Below are positions 17,456 to 25,132 of a DNA stretch of 64,000 bases, in pieces (position 1 is the first letter of the stretch; the number at the start of each line of letters is the position of its first letter). Under the pieces are notes generated by a model that saw only the letters and a program-made list of their open reading frames with translations, did not search any database and was not told the origin of the DNA. The position numbers and the translations under genes are program-made. Source of the stretch: Luteolibacter rhizosphaerae (GTDB lineage Bacteria > Verrucomicrobiota > Verrucomicrobiia > Verrucomicrobiales > Akkermansiaceae); NCBI RefSeq assembly GCF_025950095.1, contig NZ_JAPDDR010000002.1, forward strand, positions 603,794-667,793. Direction: 5' to 3'.

Positions 17456-17980
17456 ATGAGAAACATCACTCCAGGCCAAATTGACAAGGATGAAGCCAAG
17501 ACGGGCGACAACGAGCGCTCCACCTCTGGATTTGTCGCATCCCTGATGGACGATTTCATCAGGATTCCGGGGACCGACATCAGGATCGGCCTAGACCCGA
17601 TCTTGGGACTTTTTCCGGGTCTGGGAGATACGGTCGCCTCGCTTGTAGGCCTAGCCATTATCAATGAAGCCGGTCGGCGGGGCGTCTCCCGGAAGATTCT
17701 GATCGCGATGGCACTCAACATTCTCGCGAATGCGGCAGTTGGTTCTGTTCCGGTGGTTGGCGACCTCTTTTCGGTCTGGTTCAAATCCAACCGCAGGAAT
17801 CACGACCTGCTCCAGAAAGCCATATCAGCCCAAATGTCGCCTGCCGAGCGCGAGAAGGCTATTCGACACGCAGGCAGCTTCGCGATTCTCCTGATTGGTG
17901 GGGTGATTCTTGGAGTCGTCCTCATCATCATTGGCTGCCTCGCGCTGTTAAAGCTGATCATTGACTGGATGTCTGCCTGA
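17456..17980 (+). CDS. DUF4112 membrane protein
   Basis: A 174-residue protein with the DUF4112 signature: FVASLMDDFIRIPGTDIRIG then LDPILGLFPGLGDTVASLVG, later NILANAAVGSVPVVGDLFSVWFKSN and NRRNHDLL. A C-terminal membrane helix (ILLIGGVILGVVLIIIGCLA) follows. ATG at 17456 (MRNITPGQ) is chosen; the upstream extension is proline-rich noise. Function unknown. Its 3' end and the next 65 bases recur in decayed form at 23.9 kb. Confidence 0.8.
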   Translation: MRNITPGQIDKDEAKTGDNERSTSGFVASLMDDFIRIPGTDIRIGLDPILGLFPGLGDTVASLVGLAIINEAGRRGVSRKILIAMALNILANAAVGSVPVVGDLFSVWFKSNRRNHDLLQKAISAQMSPAEREKAIRHAGSFAILLIGGVILGVVLIIIGCLALLKLIIDWMSA

Positions 17981-18045
17981 GGCCGATATGATCTTTCCGG
18001 ACAAGTTCTAGCTGCCGCGCGGTTTCCGGCTCACTACCAGCATGC
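17900..18045 (+). repeat. Segmental duplication, copy 1
   Basis: The DUF4112 tail plus the phosphatase 3' end. The last part (GCTGCCGCGCGG, then TCACTACCAGCATGC at 18031-18045) matches 24031-24045 exactly. The two copies are 6,000 bases apart and in the same orientation. Here the DUF4112 gene is intact and the phosphatase is broken; in copy 2 the reverse holds. Confidence 0.75.
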
Positions 18046-18060
18046 CTAAGCTGTCCGAGG
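17958..18060 (-). pseudogene. Remnant of a phosphatase C-terminus
   Basis: On the minus strand this encodes RHAGSEPETARQLELVRKDH, nearly the same as EHAGSEPETARQLAFVQEII in the intact phosphatase at 23946-24488. Only about 30 codons are recognisable and no start or active site is present. It overlaps the DUF4112 stop, in the same arrangement as the copy at 23.9-24.05 kb. Confidence 0.7.
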
Positions 18061-18631
18061 CCGTAAACCCGACGGTTCGCAGCCATCTGTGCATGGAATT
18101 CACCTGCATGATGCGACGCATGGGTTTGCAGAGAGCACATGCGGTCGTTCAAGTGCGGATCTTTTAATCGGCGCACGCCAACTTTATCGCCGGTCGCTCA
18201 CCAAATCGGGAGGCAAGTTCCCCGCTTCACTCTTGGAACTGTCCTCCCCTTCAAAAGGGGACAGTCGCCAGTTGGGACCGCAGGTCCCTTACCGCGGACA
18301 GCTGGGTTGCGGAAACCGTCCCGCTTGGTGCAGTGTTCGCTATGCCCCCGAAGATCGCGCGTAGGCCGGGCGGTTGTTCAATCGAGACGCACATCGGGCG
18401 GAGGGGCTCATCTCCCATTCGACGTCGCGGGGAGCGCCATTCCATCTGCCGAAGAAGGCCTCGGCGACCTCGTGCTGCTCTCCATCCGGACTCTCGAATT
18501 CAGGACAACCTTCATTCGGAACAATAGGCCAGGTACGGGATACGTTCCAATCCTCGCTTCTGCGTAAAAGTTCCGGTGGGCACCGTGAACTTTGAACTAC
18601 CGTTCGCGGACTGCTGTGATACCCCGCAGCC
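18061..18631. other. Gene-free stretch
   Basis: No supported gene. A hairpin with a two-base bulge (CTGTC-CT-CCCC pairing with GGGGACAG, 18239-18264) is present. The rest shows nothing I can name. Confidence 0.4.
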
Positions 18632-19321
18632 ATGCAACTCCTCCTGCCCGCCCTCGCCGTCCTCGGTTCGTTCCTCACAAGCCCTGTTCACGCCGCCGTT
18701 TTGGCAGGCTGGAATTTTGAAACCAATACGCCCGCCGGTGTCGCCGGCTCGGCGGGTCCTATTGTGGGCGCGGAGATAGGTTCAGGAAGCCTCTCCGGGT
18801 TCCACGCTTCGGGCGCATCGGTATGGGAGACCCAGGTTGGCAACGGGTCATTCAATGCCCTGGGAGCTGACATGTGGACCGCCGGGGATTACTACCAATT
18901 TTCCACATCCTCGGTCGGATACAAAGATATTACCGTGAGTTTCGATCAAATCGGCACCGGGCGCTCTCCCCGTGATTGGCGATTCTCCGTTAGCCTCAAT
19001 GGCGCGGAATTCTTCAATTTCGGCTCGCCATACTCCATCCAGCAGCACGCTCCCGGAAACCTTTGGAATCCCACCACGCCCCGTTCGTCGGGGATATCTT
19101 TCGACCTGTCTGCAATTGGAGCCTTGGACAACGCTACCACGATCTATTTCCGGCTTACGCAGGTTGGTACTGCTTCGGTTACCACCGGTATGGAGGTGGA
19201 CGCCTCCGGCTTCGACCGCATTGACAATGTCATCATCAGCGGGATTGCGGTTCCGGAGTCATCCGCCGCGCTGCTGGGCGCGCTTGGTGCGGCAGGCCTG
19301 TTCCGCCGCCGCCGGGCGTAG
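18632..19321 (+). CDS. PEP-CTERM secreted protein
   Basis: A 229-residue exported protein: signal peptide MQLLLPALAVLGSFLTSPVHA, a beta-rich domain starting AVLAGWNFETNTPAGVAG, and the C-terminal sorting signal VPESSAALLGALGAAGLFRRRR. That tripartite tail (Pro-Glu motif, hydrophobic stretch, Arg cluster) is the PEP-CTERM signal cut by an exosortase. The phylum carries many such proteins of unknown role, probably surface or matrix components. Confidence 0.85.
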   Translation: MQLLLPALAVLGSFLTSPVHAAVLAGWNFETNTPAGVAGSAGPIVGAEIGSGSLSGFHASGASVWETQVGNGSFNALGADMWTAGDYYQFSTSSVGYKDITVSFDQIGTGRSPRDWRFSVSLNGAEFFNFGSPYSIQQHAPGNLWNPTTPRSSGISFDLSAIGALDNATTIYFRLTQVGTASVTTGMEVDASGFDRIDNVIISGIAVPESSAALLGALGAAGLFRRRRA

Positions 19322-19586
19322 TCTGGATGGTTCAAAATCCAGACGACAACCCTTGAAGGCTTTCTCCCACCTGGATGGATTGGTGTCCCTTGGGATCCTC
19401 GTGTTGGCACTACCCCGGCAACCGCATCGGGCAGCCCGCCTTGGGGCATTTGGACAGACCGTTGATCCGGTCACGCCGTCCATCCATTCCTTGCCAAGAC
19501 CCACCGGTAACGATCGACCCAGTCGTCAGGGCGACGAACTGAGCCAGTGCTGGCAGCGCAAAGGCCGATTACAGCCCGGGGCGCCG

Positions 19587-20237
19587 CTACCTGCGGCGAC
19601 GCATCAAAAACCCGATTAGACCGGCCGAAAGCAAAGCCGCTTGCGACGGTTCTGGAACGGATGTCCAAGCGGGGTTGTCGAACATTATCGAGCCTTCGAG
19701 ATGGTTGAATCGGATCGAGGAAACGGGGGTGTCCGAAGTGAAGCCTAGGAAGCCTTCGTAGGTATCTCCGGCACTCGTGGTAAACGGCCCGCTGAGAGAG
19801 TCCGCTACGTTCGTCGTAACGGTTGCCAAGAGCCCTCCGTTCGAGTCGAAGAGCTCGAGTCCGACTCCGTCGGGATTCTGAGTTGGAGACCAGATGATCG
19901 AAATGCCAAATGCGGAGACTTGGGGGGTGAACTCGAAGGCTTTCGCCCCCTGAGGATTGAAGTAAATGACGGTGCCGGATAGGGTCGTCGCCGGTGGAAC
20001 TGCGGACGCGGGGAGAGGATTGGCCAACGCAAATGGAATCGTGATCGAACCACCCGGATCGGAGACCTGGATGTGTTGGGTGCCGGTCTCCAAGTTTTCG
20101 AAGTCCCAAGATTGTTGGAAGGAGACAGTGGTTTCAAATGCTGCGCGATTGAGGAACGCTGAGACTGCGGCCGTTGCTCCAGACGGAAGGAGCAAAGCGG
20201 ACGCGAGAATTGCGACACCAAGAGGGGGGAGCGTCAT
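19587..20237 (-). CDS. PEP-CTERM secreted protein
   Basis: A 216-residue exported protein from ATG 20237: signal peptide MTLPPLGVAILASALLLPSG then ATAAVSAFLNRAAFE, a beta-sandwich-like body (WDFENLETGT...GISIIWSPTQNPDGVGLELFD...GDTYEGFLGFTSDTPVSSIRF) and the tail VPEPSQAALLSAGLIGFLMRRRR. The body resembles secreted jelly-roll domains common in PEP-CTERM proteins. It converges with the other PEP-CTERM gene; sequences outside the tails are not alike. Confidence 0.83.
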   Translation of the reverse strand: MTLPPLGVAILASALLLPSGATAAVSAFLNRAAFETTVSFQQSWDFENLETGTQHIQVSDPGGSITIPFALANPLPASAVPPATTLSGTVIYFNPQGAKAFEFTPQVSAFGISIIWSPTQNPDGVGLELFDSNGGLLATVTTNVADSLSGPFTTSAGDTYEGFLGFTSDTPVSSIRFNHLEGSIMFDNPAWTSVPEPSQAALLSAGLIGFLMRRRR

Positions 20238-20924
20238 GTGTTCGATTGGATGGTCCCAGCGGGCTACCCCACCAAGCTCTCGCATTCAAGCAAAGTGTTG
20301 GTGGAGCAGGACCAAATCGAATTCTGGCTGGCTTTCGCAAGGCTGACAAATTGCTCGTGCGCACCGTTTCTCGTCGCCGTCCCCCGCCCATCCACTGCAC
20401 CCATCAAACTCCGCGATTACGCTATGCTGGTGGAGCACCCGCGGAACCCAAACCGCCACCGCAGACGCAGATCGAGCTTCTTGTCTGGATCATCCGGCAT
20501 CAGGATGGCGAAATCCTATCGTCGTCTCCCCGCGCGGAGGGTTTATCGTGGCCGGCCACGGGAGGCTCGCGGCGGCGCGTTGCTCGGTGGGGCAAAGGTG
20601 CCGGCGGACGTGCAGGCCTTCGAGACGGAGGTCGACGAGTGGGCCATCTCGCGGCGGACATGCGCGGTGGCGTGCCGAGAAGTATCGATGTAGGCCAGGC
20701 TCGCGCTGGATGGGTCCCGATGTAGCTTGTCCTCCGCTAGAGTAGACAGGGAGCCCGGAAGCGCCTGGAGGCCTGCTCGGCAACTACCACCGGGAGCCGC
20801 ATGAGAGCGCAGGCGAGTTTATGGACAGAACGGGGTCAAAACCTCGCGGGTGCTGTTGCACACGGGGTGGACTTGCGGGTCCCGACCTCCCACCCTGAAC
20901 CGGAGCTATTTCTGGGCGGGCAGG
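20238..20924. other. Stretch without an intact gene
   Basis: Holds the decayed ParB-like gene described separately (20427-20695). Otherwise nothing supported. Confidence 0.4.
20427..20695 (+). pseudogene. Decayed ParB-like nuclease domain
   Basis: Read across frames, this gives PRNPNRH, then QIELLVWIIR, then SPR, FIVAGHGRLAAAR, LLGGAKVPADVQAFE and TEVDEWAIS. That is the order of the ParB/Srx-like N-terminal domain found fused to DNA methylases in phages and plasmids (NPxxH, QIxxL, IVAGHGRLxAAxxLG, VPVDVQ, DEWA). At least two or three frameshifts are needed and no intact frame remains. It marks former phage or plasmid DNA here. Confidence 0.55.
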
Positions 20925-21536
20925 CTAGCTCCAGCAATAAGCGAATGACCATTCGTCCAGTTTCTTACGGCCGAACACGTGAAACACCCAAGTCCCGAAC
21001 GGCCATGTGATATTCAGGGTCGCGTCCCCGGGCCCCACTGGGAAAGCGAGTTGGAGCAGGTGGACATAATCGACCATGGTTTCCACTGCCTGCGCCATTC
21101 CGAAATCCTTCTCAAAGTGAGGCCTGCCTCCGATTTTGTGGTGCTCGTAGGGATTACCCTCCCTCTCCGGGGTAACGTTTCCCATTACGAGAGCGCAGGG
21201 CGGGAACCCGCTCCATTCCGGTGACGAGGCACTCGTAGCGGTGGGAGGATGAACGACGAATTGGATGATCTTCTCGTCTTCGCCCATAAGCTCGAATGCC
21301 TTGTTATAAGGGCTCAGGTTTCCATCGCCGCTCATATCAAATGACGAGAACAAGGAGAGTTCCAGACCGTCTGCCAGCGGAACACTCAGCAGAAAGCGCG
21401 TGAAGGGATTGAGGACGGGTGGCAGGACCCCTTCTGGAGGAAAGCCGCCGAACCGAGGCCCGCCGCCCGGATCAGTAGAAAAGTGAAGGGGACGATATCG
21501 ATTCTGTCCGTTGCTTTGAGCGTCGTTCCAAATCAT
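20925..21536 (-). CDS. Hypothetical protein, possibly DUF1963-like
   Basis: A 203-residue soluble protein starting MIWNDAQSNGQNRYRPLHFS at ATG 21536. It contains HHKIGGRPHFEKDFG, then VDYVHLLQLAFPVGPGD and PFGTWVFHVFGRKKLDEWSF. The GG.P then LLQL then weak aromatic C-terminal order recalls YwqG/DUF1963 proteins, of unknown function, but I am not sure. It is the last of three closely spaced minus-strand genes. Confidence 0.6.
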   Translation of the reverse strand: MIWNDAQSNGQNRYRPLHFSTDPGGGPRFGGFPPEGVLPPVLNPFTRFLLSVPLADGLELSLFSSFDMSGDGNLSPYNKAFELMGEDEKIIQFVVHPPTATSASSPEWSGFPPCALVMGNVTPEREGNPYEHHKIGGRPHFEKDFGMAQAVETMVDYVHLLQLAFPVGPGDATLNITWPFGTWVFHVFGRKKLDEWSFAYCWS

Positions 21537-21560
21537 CTTCAACCGTTTAGGTTTCGATAA

Positions 21561-21725
21561 TCAGCGTGCCAAGACGTTATTACTCCCTTCTGGGGCCATA
21601 GCCATGGCAGCGACCCGTAGCTGTTGAGCCCTGCAAGGACAACTGCAAGCCGGAGGGGTTGCGATCTTGGGGATCTTCTGTCTTCCGGGCGGAGCAAGCC
21701 CTAAAAGCCCATTGTTGTCACTCAT
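21561..21725 (-). CDS. Small Cys-rich peptide, 54 residues
   Basis: ATG 21725 to TGA 21561 encodes a 54-residue peptide beginning MSDNNGLLGLAPPGRQKIPK, with PPACSCPCRAQQLR in the middle and an end APEGSNNVLAR. Its ATG overlaps the TGA of the upstream gene (ATGA), and only 24 bases separate it from the downstream gene, which supports translation. No family recognised. The C-x-C-x-C cluster could bind metal or be modified. Confidence 0.45.
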   Translation of the reverse strand: MSDNNGLLGLAPPGRQKIPKIATPPACSCPCRAQQLRVAAMAMAPEGSNNVLAR

Positions 21726-21919
21726 GATGATGGTTCGTTCCGGGTGGGTGGTGTTGAATCGGATACTGTGCGACTAGTGCGACAGGGTTTTTCATGACCA
21801 CGATGCAGCTCAGGAGGCATGTTCAAGTCCTTCGGGGTTTCGCTGCGCTTCATTTCATTGGTGAGCGACGGGATCTGCATTCTTTTCGAATAGCTGGAAG
21901 CGAACAATGCGGCTGCCAT
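21722..21919 (-). CDS. Small hypothetical protein
   Basis: A 65-residue frame from ATG 21919 (a TTG at 22030 would add 37 residues). It reads MAAALFASSYSKRMQIPSLT, then EMKRSETPKDLNMPPELHRGHEKP. Hydrophilic and without a recognised domain. The stop overlaps the start of the 54-residue gene, the main evidence that it is real. Confidence 0.4.
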   Translation of the reverse strand: MAAALFASSYSKRMQIPSLTNEMKRSETPKDLNMPPELHRGHEKPCRTSRTVSDSTPPTRNEPSS

Positions 21920-22270
21920 CTTCGCCGAGGGGATTTCCGGCTTGATGCCACGGACACTCGTGATGAGGTCGTTCGCGCCGAAGCTGCCCGGGGCTCCAGT
22001 CCTGATCTGTCTTCCGGCATTGCGCCTCAACCCGCGTTCCTGAAATCGGCCTTCGCACTAACAGTGTCGTTTTCACTCACTGCCGACGTGGAGGCCGTAT
22101 CTACCAGCTTCGCAAATAGGCGAGAACGTGGAAGAAATCGCGCAATCCAACATGGTTCGAAGGAGACCCCGCTCAGCTTGTTCATTGCGCGGGAGGATTC
22201 CGACATTGCGACGCGACGTGGACCAGAAAATGGCGCTAGGAAGATTATCAAGCTTCCATGTCGCCAGTCA

Positions 22271-22420
22271 CTAAGGGCTGACCTGCAGCGGGTGCTTTCG
22301 GAACGGCAAGAAAGCTTCCCTCTCGATGTGGTAGGCGATCGCGATTATGAGTGCGACCACAAGAAGCGCGGCGGCCCCGAAGAAGAGCCCCCACCAGTAG
22401 TCAGCCGGGTCAGGATCCAT
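22271..22420 (-). CDS. Single-span membrane peptide, 49 residues
   Basis: ATG 22420 to TAG 22271 encodes MDPDPADYWWGLFFGAAALL then VVALIIAIAYHIEREAFLPF and RKHPLQVSP. A short acidic lumen-side start, a strong 22-residue membrane helix and a basic tail fit a small inner-membrane protein. No family known. GGGA precedes the ATG at a workable distance. Confidence 0.55.
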   Translation of the reverse strand: MDPDPADYWWGLFFGAAALLVVALIIAIAYHIEREAFLPFRKHPLQVSP

Positions 22421-22488
22421 AATTCCCGATGCCCCCTACCTGATGACTCGTCAAGCGAGAAGGAGCAAGGGAACGCCTTGGACGGCCG

Positions 22489-22776
22489 TTACATATCTCG
22501 CACAAATTCTTCCGCGGCCTGTCTGAGGGCAAACCGCGCTTCGGAGATGTAGTGAGCAGAAGGGAGATGCCTCATCTGCTCTCCGGGGACGATCGCATAC
22601 AGCGTTTCCCAGCGAAACTTCCGGAGCTTTTCCACCACTCGCGGAGGAAGATCCAAGCTTTCTTCAATCGTGCGGGTAAGGGAATCGACGGCGGCGAAGA
22701 TCTTCAGGTTCCCTACCTGATCGGCTGGGTCGACGGCATCCAACAACGCATCCAGAGCGGAGAAGTATTGGTTCAT
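22489..22776 (-). CDS. Hypothetical helical protein
   Basis: A 95-residue acidic helical protein from ATG 22776: MNQYFSALDALLDAVDPADQ, then GNLKIFAAVDSLTRTIEESLDL, PPRVVEKLRKFRWETLYAIV and an end RQAAEEFVRDM. An in-frame ATG at 22839 would add 21 residues. No family recognised. Codon use looks like the neighbours. Confidence 0.55.
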   Translation of the reverse strand: MNQYFSALDALLDAVDPADQVGNLKIFAAVDSLTRTIEESLDLPPRVVEKLRKFRWETLYAIVPGEQMRHLPSAHYISEARFALRQAAEEFVRDM

Positions 22777-22926
22777 AGGCTCGGAGCCTGCGGCTTTCGA
22801 TCGCTCTCCGCAAGCGTCACGCACGCCGTCCGGGCCCATGGTTGAGGCTCCATTTTCGGGCCCGCTTATTCGCTTCACCGTCAGGCGTCGGAGATGGGAA
22901 TTCGTGCTTGAAAGGGTATGGCGTGT

Positions 22927-23280
22927 ATGAAAATTGACGCGCCCATGAGGAAATCCACCGCCGACGAGGCTCTGGAAACAGCTCGTTTGAGTCATAAGAT
23001 TTTGGAGCGCGCCATGCGCTCAGAGCTGACCCTGGCATCCAAATTGAAGGCAATCTCCGAGCAGGATATGGTCTCCGAAAGTATCGGGAAAAAACTCCTG
23101 GAGGCGGCCGACGCCGCTCAATCCAGGGCCCGGCAGTTGGGTGACATGTTGGATAGCGCACGAATCCTGCTGGCGACAGGCGGGCGGGGAGAAAGTTGGT
23201 GGCAGGGAGTCGCGAGACGCATGAGGGCCTTGCCGGAAGAGAAGGTCCGGGGCGACCTACTCCCGCCGCCGCATGCCTGA
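22927..23280 (+). CDS. Hypothetical helical protein
   Basis: A 117-residue protein starting MKIDAPMRKSTADEALETAR, with long amphipathic helices (SHKILERAMRSELTLASKL; GKKLLEAADAAQSRARQLGDM). ATG 22927 has AAAGGG about ten bases upstream, while the ATG at 22918 is too close to it. Divergent from the 22489 gene. No recognised domain. Confidence 0.5.
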   Translation: MKIDAPMRKSTADEALETARLSHKILERAMRSELTLASKLKAISEQDMVSESIGKKLLEAADAAQSRARQLGDMLDSARILLATGGRGESWWQGVARRMRALPEEKVRGDLLPPPHA

Positions 23281-23418
23281 CGACCGTCCTCGGGGAGGCG
23301 GGGCTTTTGCTCAGGTCAGTCAAATCCGCCCTACTGGGCCGGGCGGACAAGCGAGTCACTGCGCCCACCGGTCCGGAAAGTCGCCCACGCTTGGTTTTAA
23401 GCAACGGGTGGTTCCACC

Positions 23419-23730
23419 GTGTCCAAGACTGCAACGAAGTACGATTCCTCAATCGCAAACTGGAGCGAGAGACAGACGGCGTCCTTACGTCCAAAGGTCG
23501 AGCGCGCTGTCGTGATCCTCAACGAACATCGCATCCCTGAAGGCCTCAGGAACGACGCAGCGAGGGCTGTGCTACGGCATCCGTCGTCGCCCCTCGTGAT
23601 GTGGCAGCCAAGCCCCGAACCCCGCACCGTCCTTCGGATCATCAATTCGGACCAGTCGGTCGATCTCGATGCTCACGCCTGCGAGGCCTTGGTTGATGCA
23701 GGGCTCTCGAAAGAGGCCTCCGCGGTATAA
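23419..23730 (+). CDS. Hypothetical protein
   Basis: A 103-residue frame with a GTG start: MSKTATKYDSSIANWSERQT, then VERAVVILNEHRIPEGLRND and an end VDAGLSKEASAV. Codon use and composition look natural, but I recognise no family and the ribosome site is weak. Confidence 0.45.
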   Translation: MSKTATKYDSSIANWSERQTASLRPKVERAVVILNEHRIPEGLRNDAARAVLRHPSSPLVMWQPSPEPRTVLRIINSDQSVDLDAHACEALVDAGLSKEASAV

Positions 23731-23894
23731 GAGGTGGAGCTGAGGGGGGCACCCCGTCCTGGAGTTGGTTCGCTGGTATGGCCCGAGACGCAATTCTAAG
23801 AGTACGGACGGGAGGACCCACCGTCTCGGGCCCTTCAGCAAGGCGGGAAGCTACGACGACCTCAACAGGTTTCGTAAGCGCCCGAGCGTTGGGG

Positions 23895-23981
23895 CCAGGC
23901 AGTGGCGAATCCTTGCCGTCGTCCCGACCATTGTTGGCTCTGGCGCTAAAGTGGCTGATCATCGGCTGGATGTCGGCCTGA
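23895..23981 (+). pseudogene. Remnant of a DUF4112 C-terminus
   Basis: With one frameshift this gives ILAVVPTIVGSGA then LKWLIIGWMSA before a stop, matching ILGVVLIIIGCLA and LKLIIDWMSA at the end of the intact DUF4112 protein (17456-17980). No earlier part of the gene can be found. It overlaps the phosphatase stop, as in the 18-kb copy. Confidence 0.65.
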
Positions 23982-24045
23982 GGTCGGGATGATCTCCTGA
24001 ACGAATGCTAGCTGCCGCGCGGTCTCCGGCTCACTACCAGCATGC
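23902..24045 (+). repeat. Segmental duplication, copy 2
   Basis: Counterpart of 17900-18045 in the same orientation. It comprises a degraded DUF4112 tail followed by the intact 3' end of the phosphatase gene, ending TCACTACCAGCATGC (24031-24045). Confidence 0.75.
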
Positions 24046-24488
24046 TCAATGATGGTAAGGGCGTCGTCTGTGCGGAGGCCCATGCGAACCAGCAACGAAG
24101 ATGCGACGGTTCCGGTTCTCCCAACACCGGCAGCGCAGTGGAAAGCGAGAACAGTTGTCGGCCGCTGAAGGAGCATGATCATCCGGTCCAGCAGAGCTAT
24201 GAACGCCGTTAGATCGTCTGGAACCGACCGGTCGTGAATCGGAAACTCCAGCCAGCGCTCGCGGAGCCCCGCGGCCTCCAAGAATTCCGGGTAGTCGGGA
24301 GCCTTTCGCTTCCTCTCCGCTTCCCCGGCCAGGCAGACCACCCAGCCCTCCGAGTTGCCCTTGGTCAGTTTCAGCCAGAACTCCGTGTGGAATTCGGCAG
24401 TTCTCCAGTATCCGGGCATCTCGGTCAGATACAGTCGGCCGGGGAAACGCGGAGGAAGGACAACGGGGCGGAAGGGAGATTCAGGCAT
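23946..24488 (-). CDS. Dual-specificity/tyrosine phosphatase-like protein
   Basis: A 180-residue protein from ATG 24488 (MPESPFRPVVLPPRF). The catalytic P-loop AFHCAAGVGRTGT fits HCxxGxxR(S/T), and an upstream acidic loop FPIHDRSVPDD could supply the general acid. Before it lies RFPGRLYLTEMPGYW and a beta-rich segment GWVVCLAGE. Family members dephosphorylate Tyr/Ser/Thr or inositol phosphates; the substrate is unknown. The frame upstream of 24488 is not used. A partial paralogue remains at 17958-18060. Confidence 0.8.
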   Translation of the reverse strand: MPESPFRPVVLPPRFPGRLYLTEMPGYWRTAEFHTEFWLKLTKGNSEGWVVCLAGEAERKRKAPDYPEFLEAAGLRERWLEFPIHDRSVPDDLTAFIALLDRMIMLLQRPTTVLAFHCAAGVGRTGTVASSLLVRMGLRTDDALTIIEHAGSEPETARQLAFVQEIIPTSGRHPADDQPL

Positions 24489-24549
24489 CGGAGCGCCTAA
24501 TACAACATGGGGCGCAAGCCGGGCTTCGGCTCTTTCCGCAAAGGCGCGA

Positions 24550-24686
24550 GCGCCGTAGCCCCGACGCTCTGATATACCCAAACGGAACCTTTACGGAACG
24601 CGGCAGAAAGGCCGTTCTTCCGAGGTTCTCGGGCCTTTCGCGGGCCTAAGGGGGCTACGAAAAGCGGAGCAAGCTTCGTAGGCCCC
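24550..24686 (+). repeat. Dispersed repeat, copy B, with hairpin
   Basis: Core GATATACCCAAACGGAA then CCTTTACGGAACG at 24571-24600, preceded by GCGCCGTAGCCCCGACGCTCT. Downstream hairpin GGGGCTACGAA pairs with TTCGTAGGCCCC (24651-24686). It lies between the phosphatase and the XRE-regulated module. Confidence 0.8.
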
Positions 24687-24749
24687 GAACTGTGTGGGTA
24701 GGTTCGCTACCCCTCGCCCTTGGCCCTGGCAAAAAAAAGGCGGAAACCC

Positions 24750-25013
24750 CTAGGCGGTGTCGCCGGAGGAACGGGCTTCGCTTTCTTCGGCCCTGCGGAC
24801 CAAAGTGCTCAATTTTACTCCCAGCGCGTTTGCGAGAGCCTTGCAGACGAACACGGTGGGAATACGGTCACCCCGTTCAAACATAATCACGCCTGTCCTA
24901 CCTACTCCGGCGACGCGGGAAAGTTGGTTCTGGGAAAGCTTCTGCCGCTCCCTTTCGGCACGGAATACTGCCCCCAGGCCCTTGGTGAATTCGTCTGGAT
25001 CTTTCTGCTTCAA
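24750..25013 (-). CDS. XRE-family HTH regulator
   Basis: An 87-residue DNA-binding protein: GLGAVFRAERERQKLSQNQL then SRVAGVGRTGVIMFERGDRI and PTVFVCKALANALGVKLSTL. This is a complete helix-turn-helix of the Cro/CI type with little else. It is divergent from the 25133 gene, and the gap between them holds paired TGTCCG...CGGACA palindromes, its probable operators. It likely represses the divergent module and itself. Confidence 0.85.
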   Translation of the reverse strand: MKQKDPDEFTKGLGAVFRAERERQKLSQNQLSRVAGVGRTGVIMFERGDRIPTVFVCKALANALGVKLSTLVRRAEESEARSSGDTA

Positions 25014-25052
25014 GAAAGATCTCAGCTAACGACGAACGAGCTGATCCGGGTA

Positions 25053-25094
25053 TGTCCGAGAGAGGACATGGGTGTCCGAAAGCGGACAATGTCC
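25053..25094. promoter_or_regulatory. Paired palindromic operators
   Basis: TGTCCGAGAGAGGACA at 25053-25068 and TGTCCGAAAGCGGACA at 25073-25088 are near-identical palindromes with centres 20 bases apart (two helical turns). A further half-site TGTCC lies at 25090. They sit between the divergent XRE gene and the zinc-ribbon gene, as expected for cooperative repressor binding. Confidence 0.7.
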
Positions 25095-25132
25095 AATTGA
25101 CCGGAATTCTCCGGGATGTTGTAATTCCGGCG

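Noticed and set aside
19471..19560. Possible sigma-factor fragment (DDWVDRYRWVLARNG)
   Set aside because: Only one short stretch resembles an ECF sigma start, with nothing after it. Likely chance.
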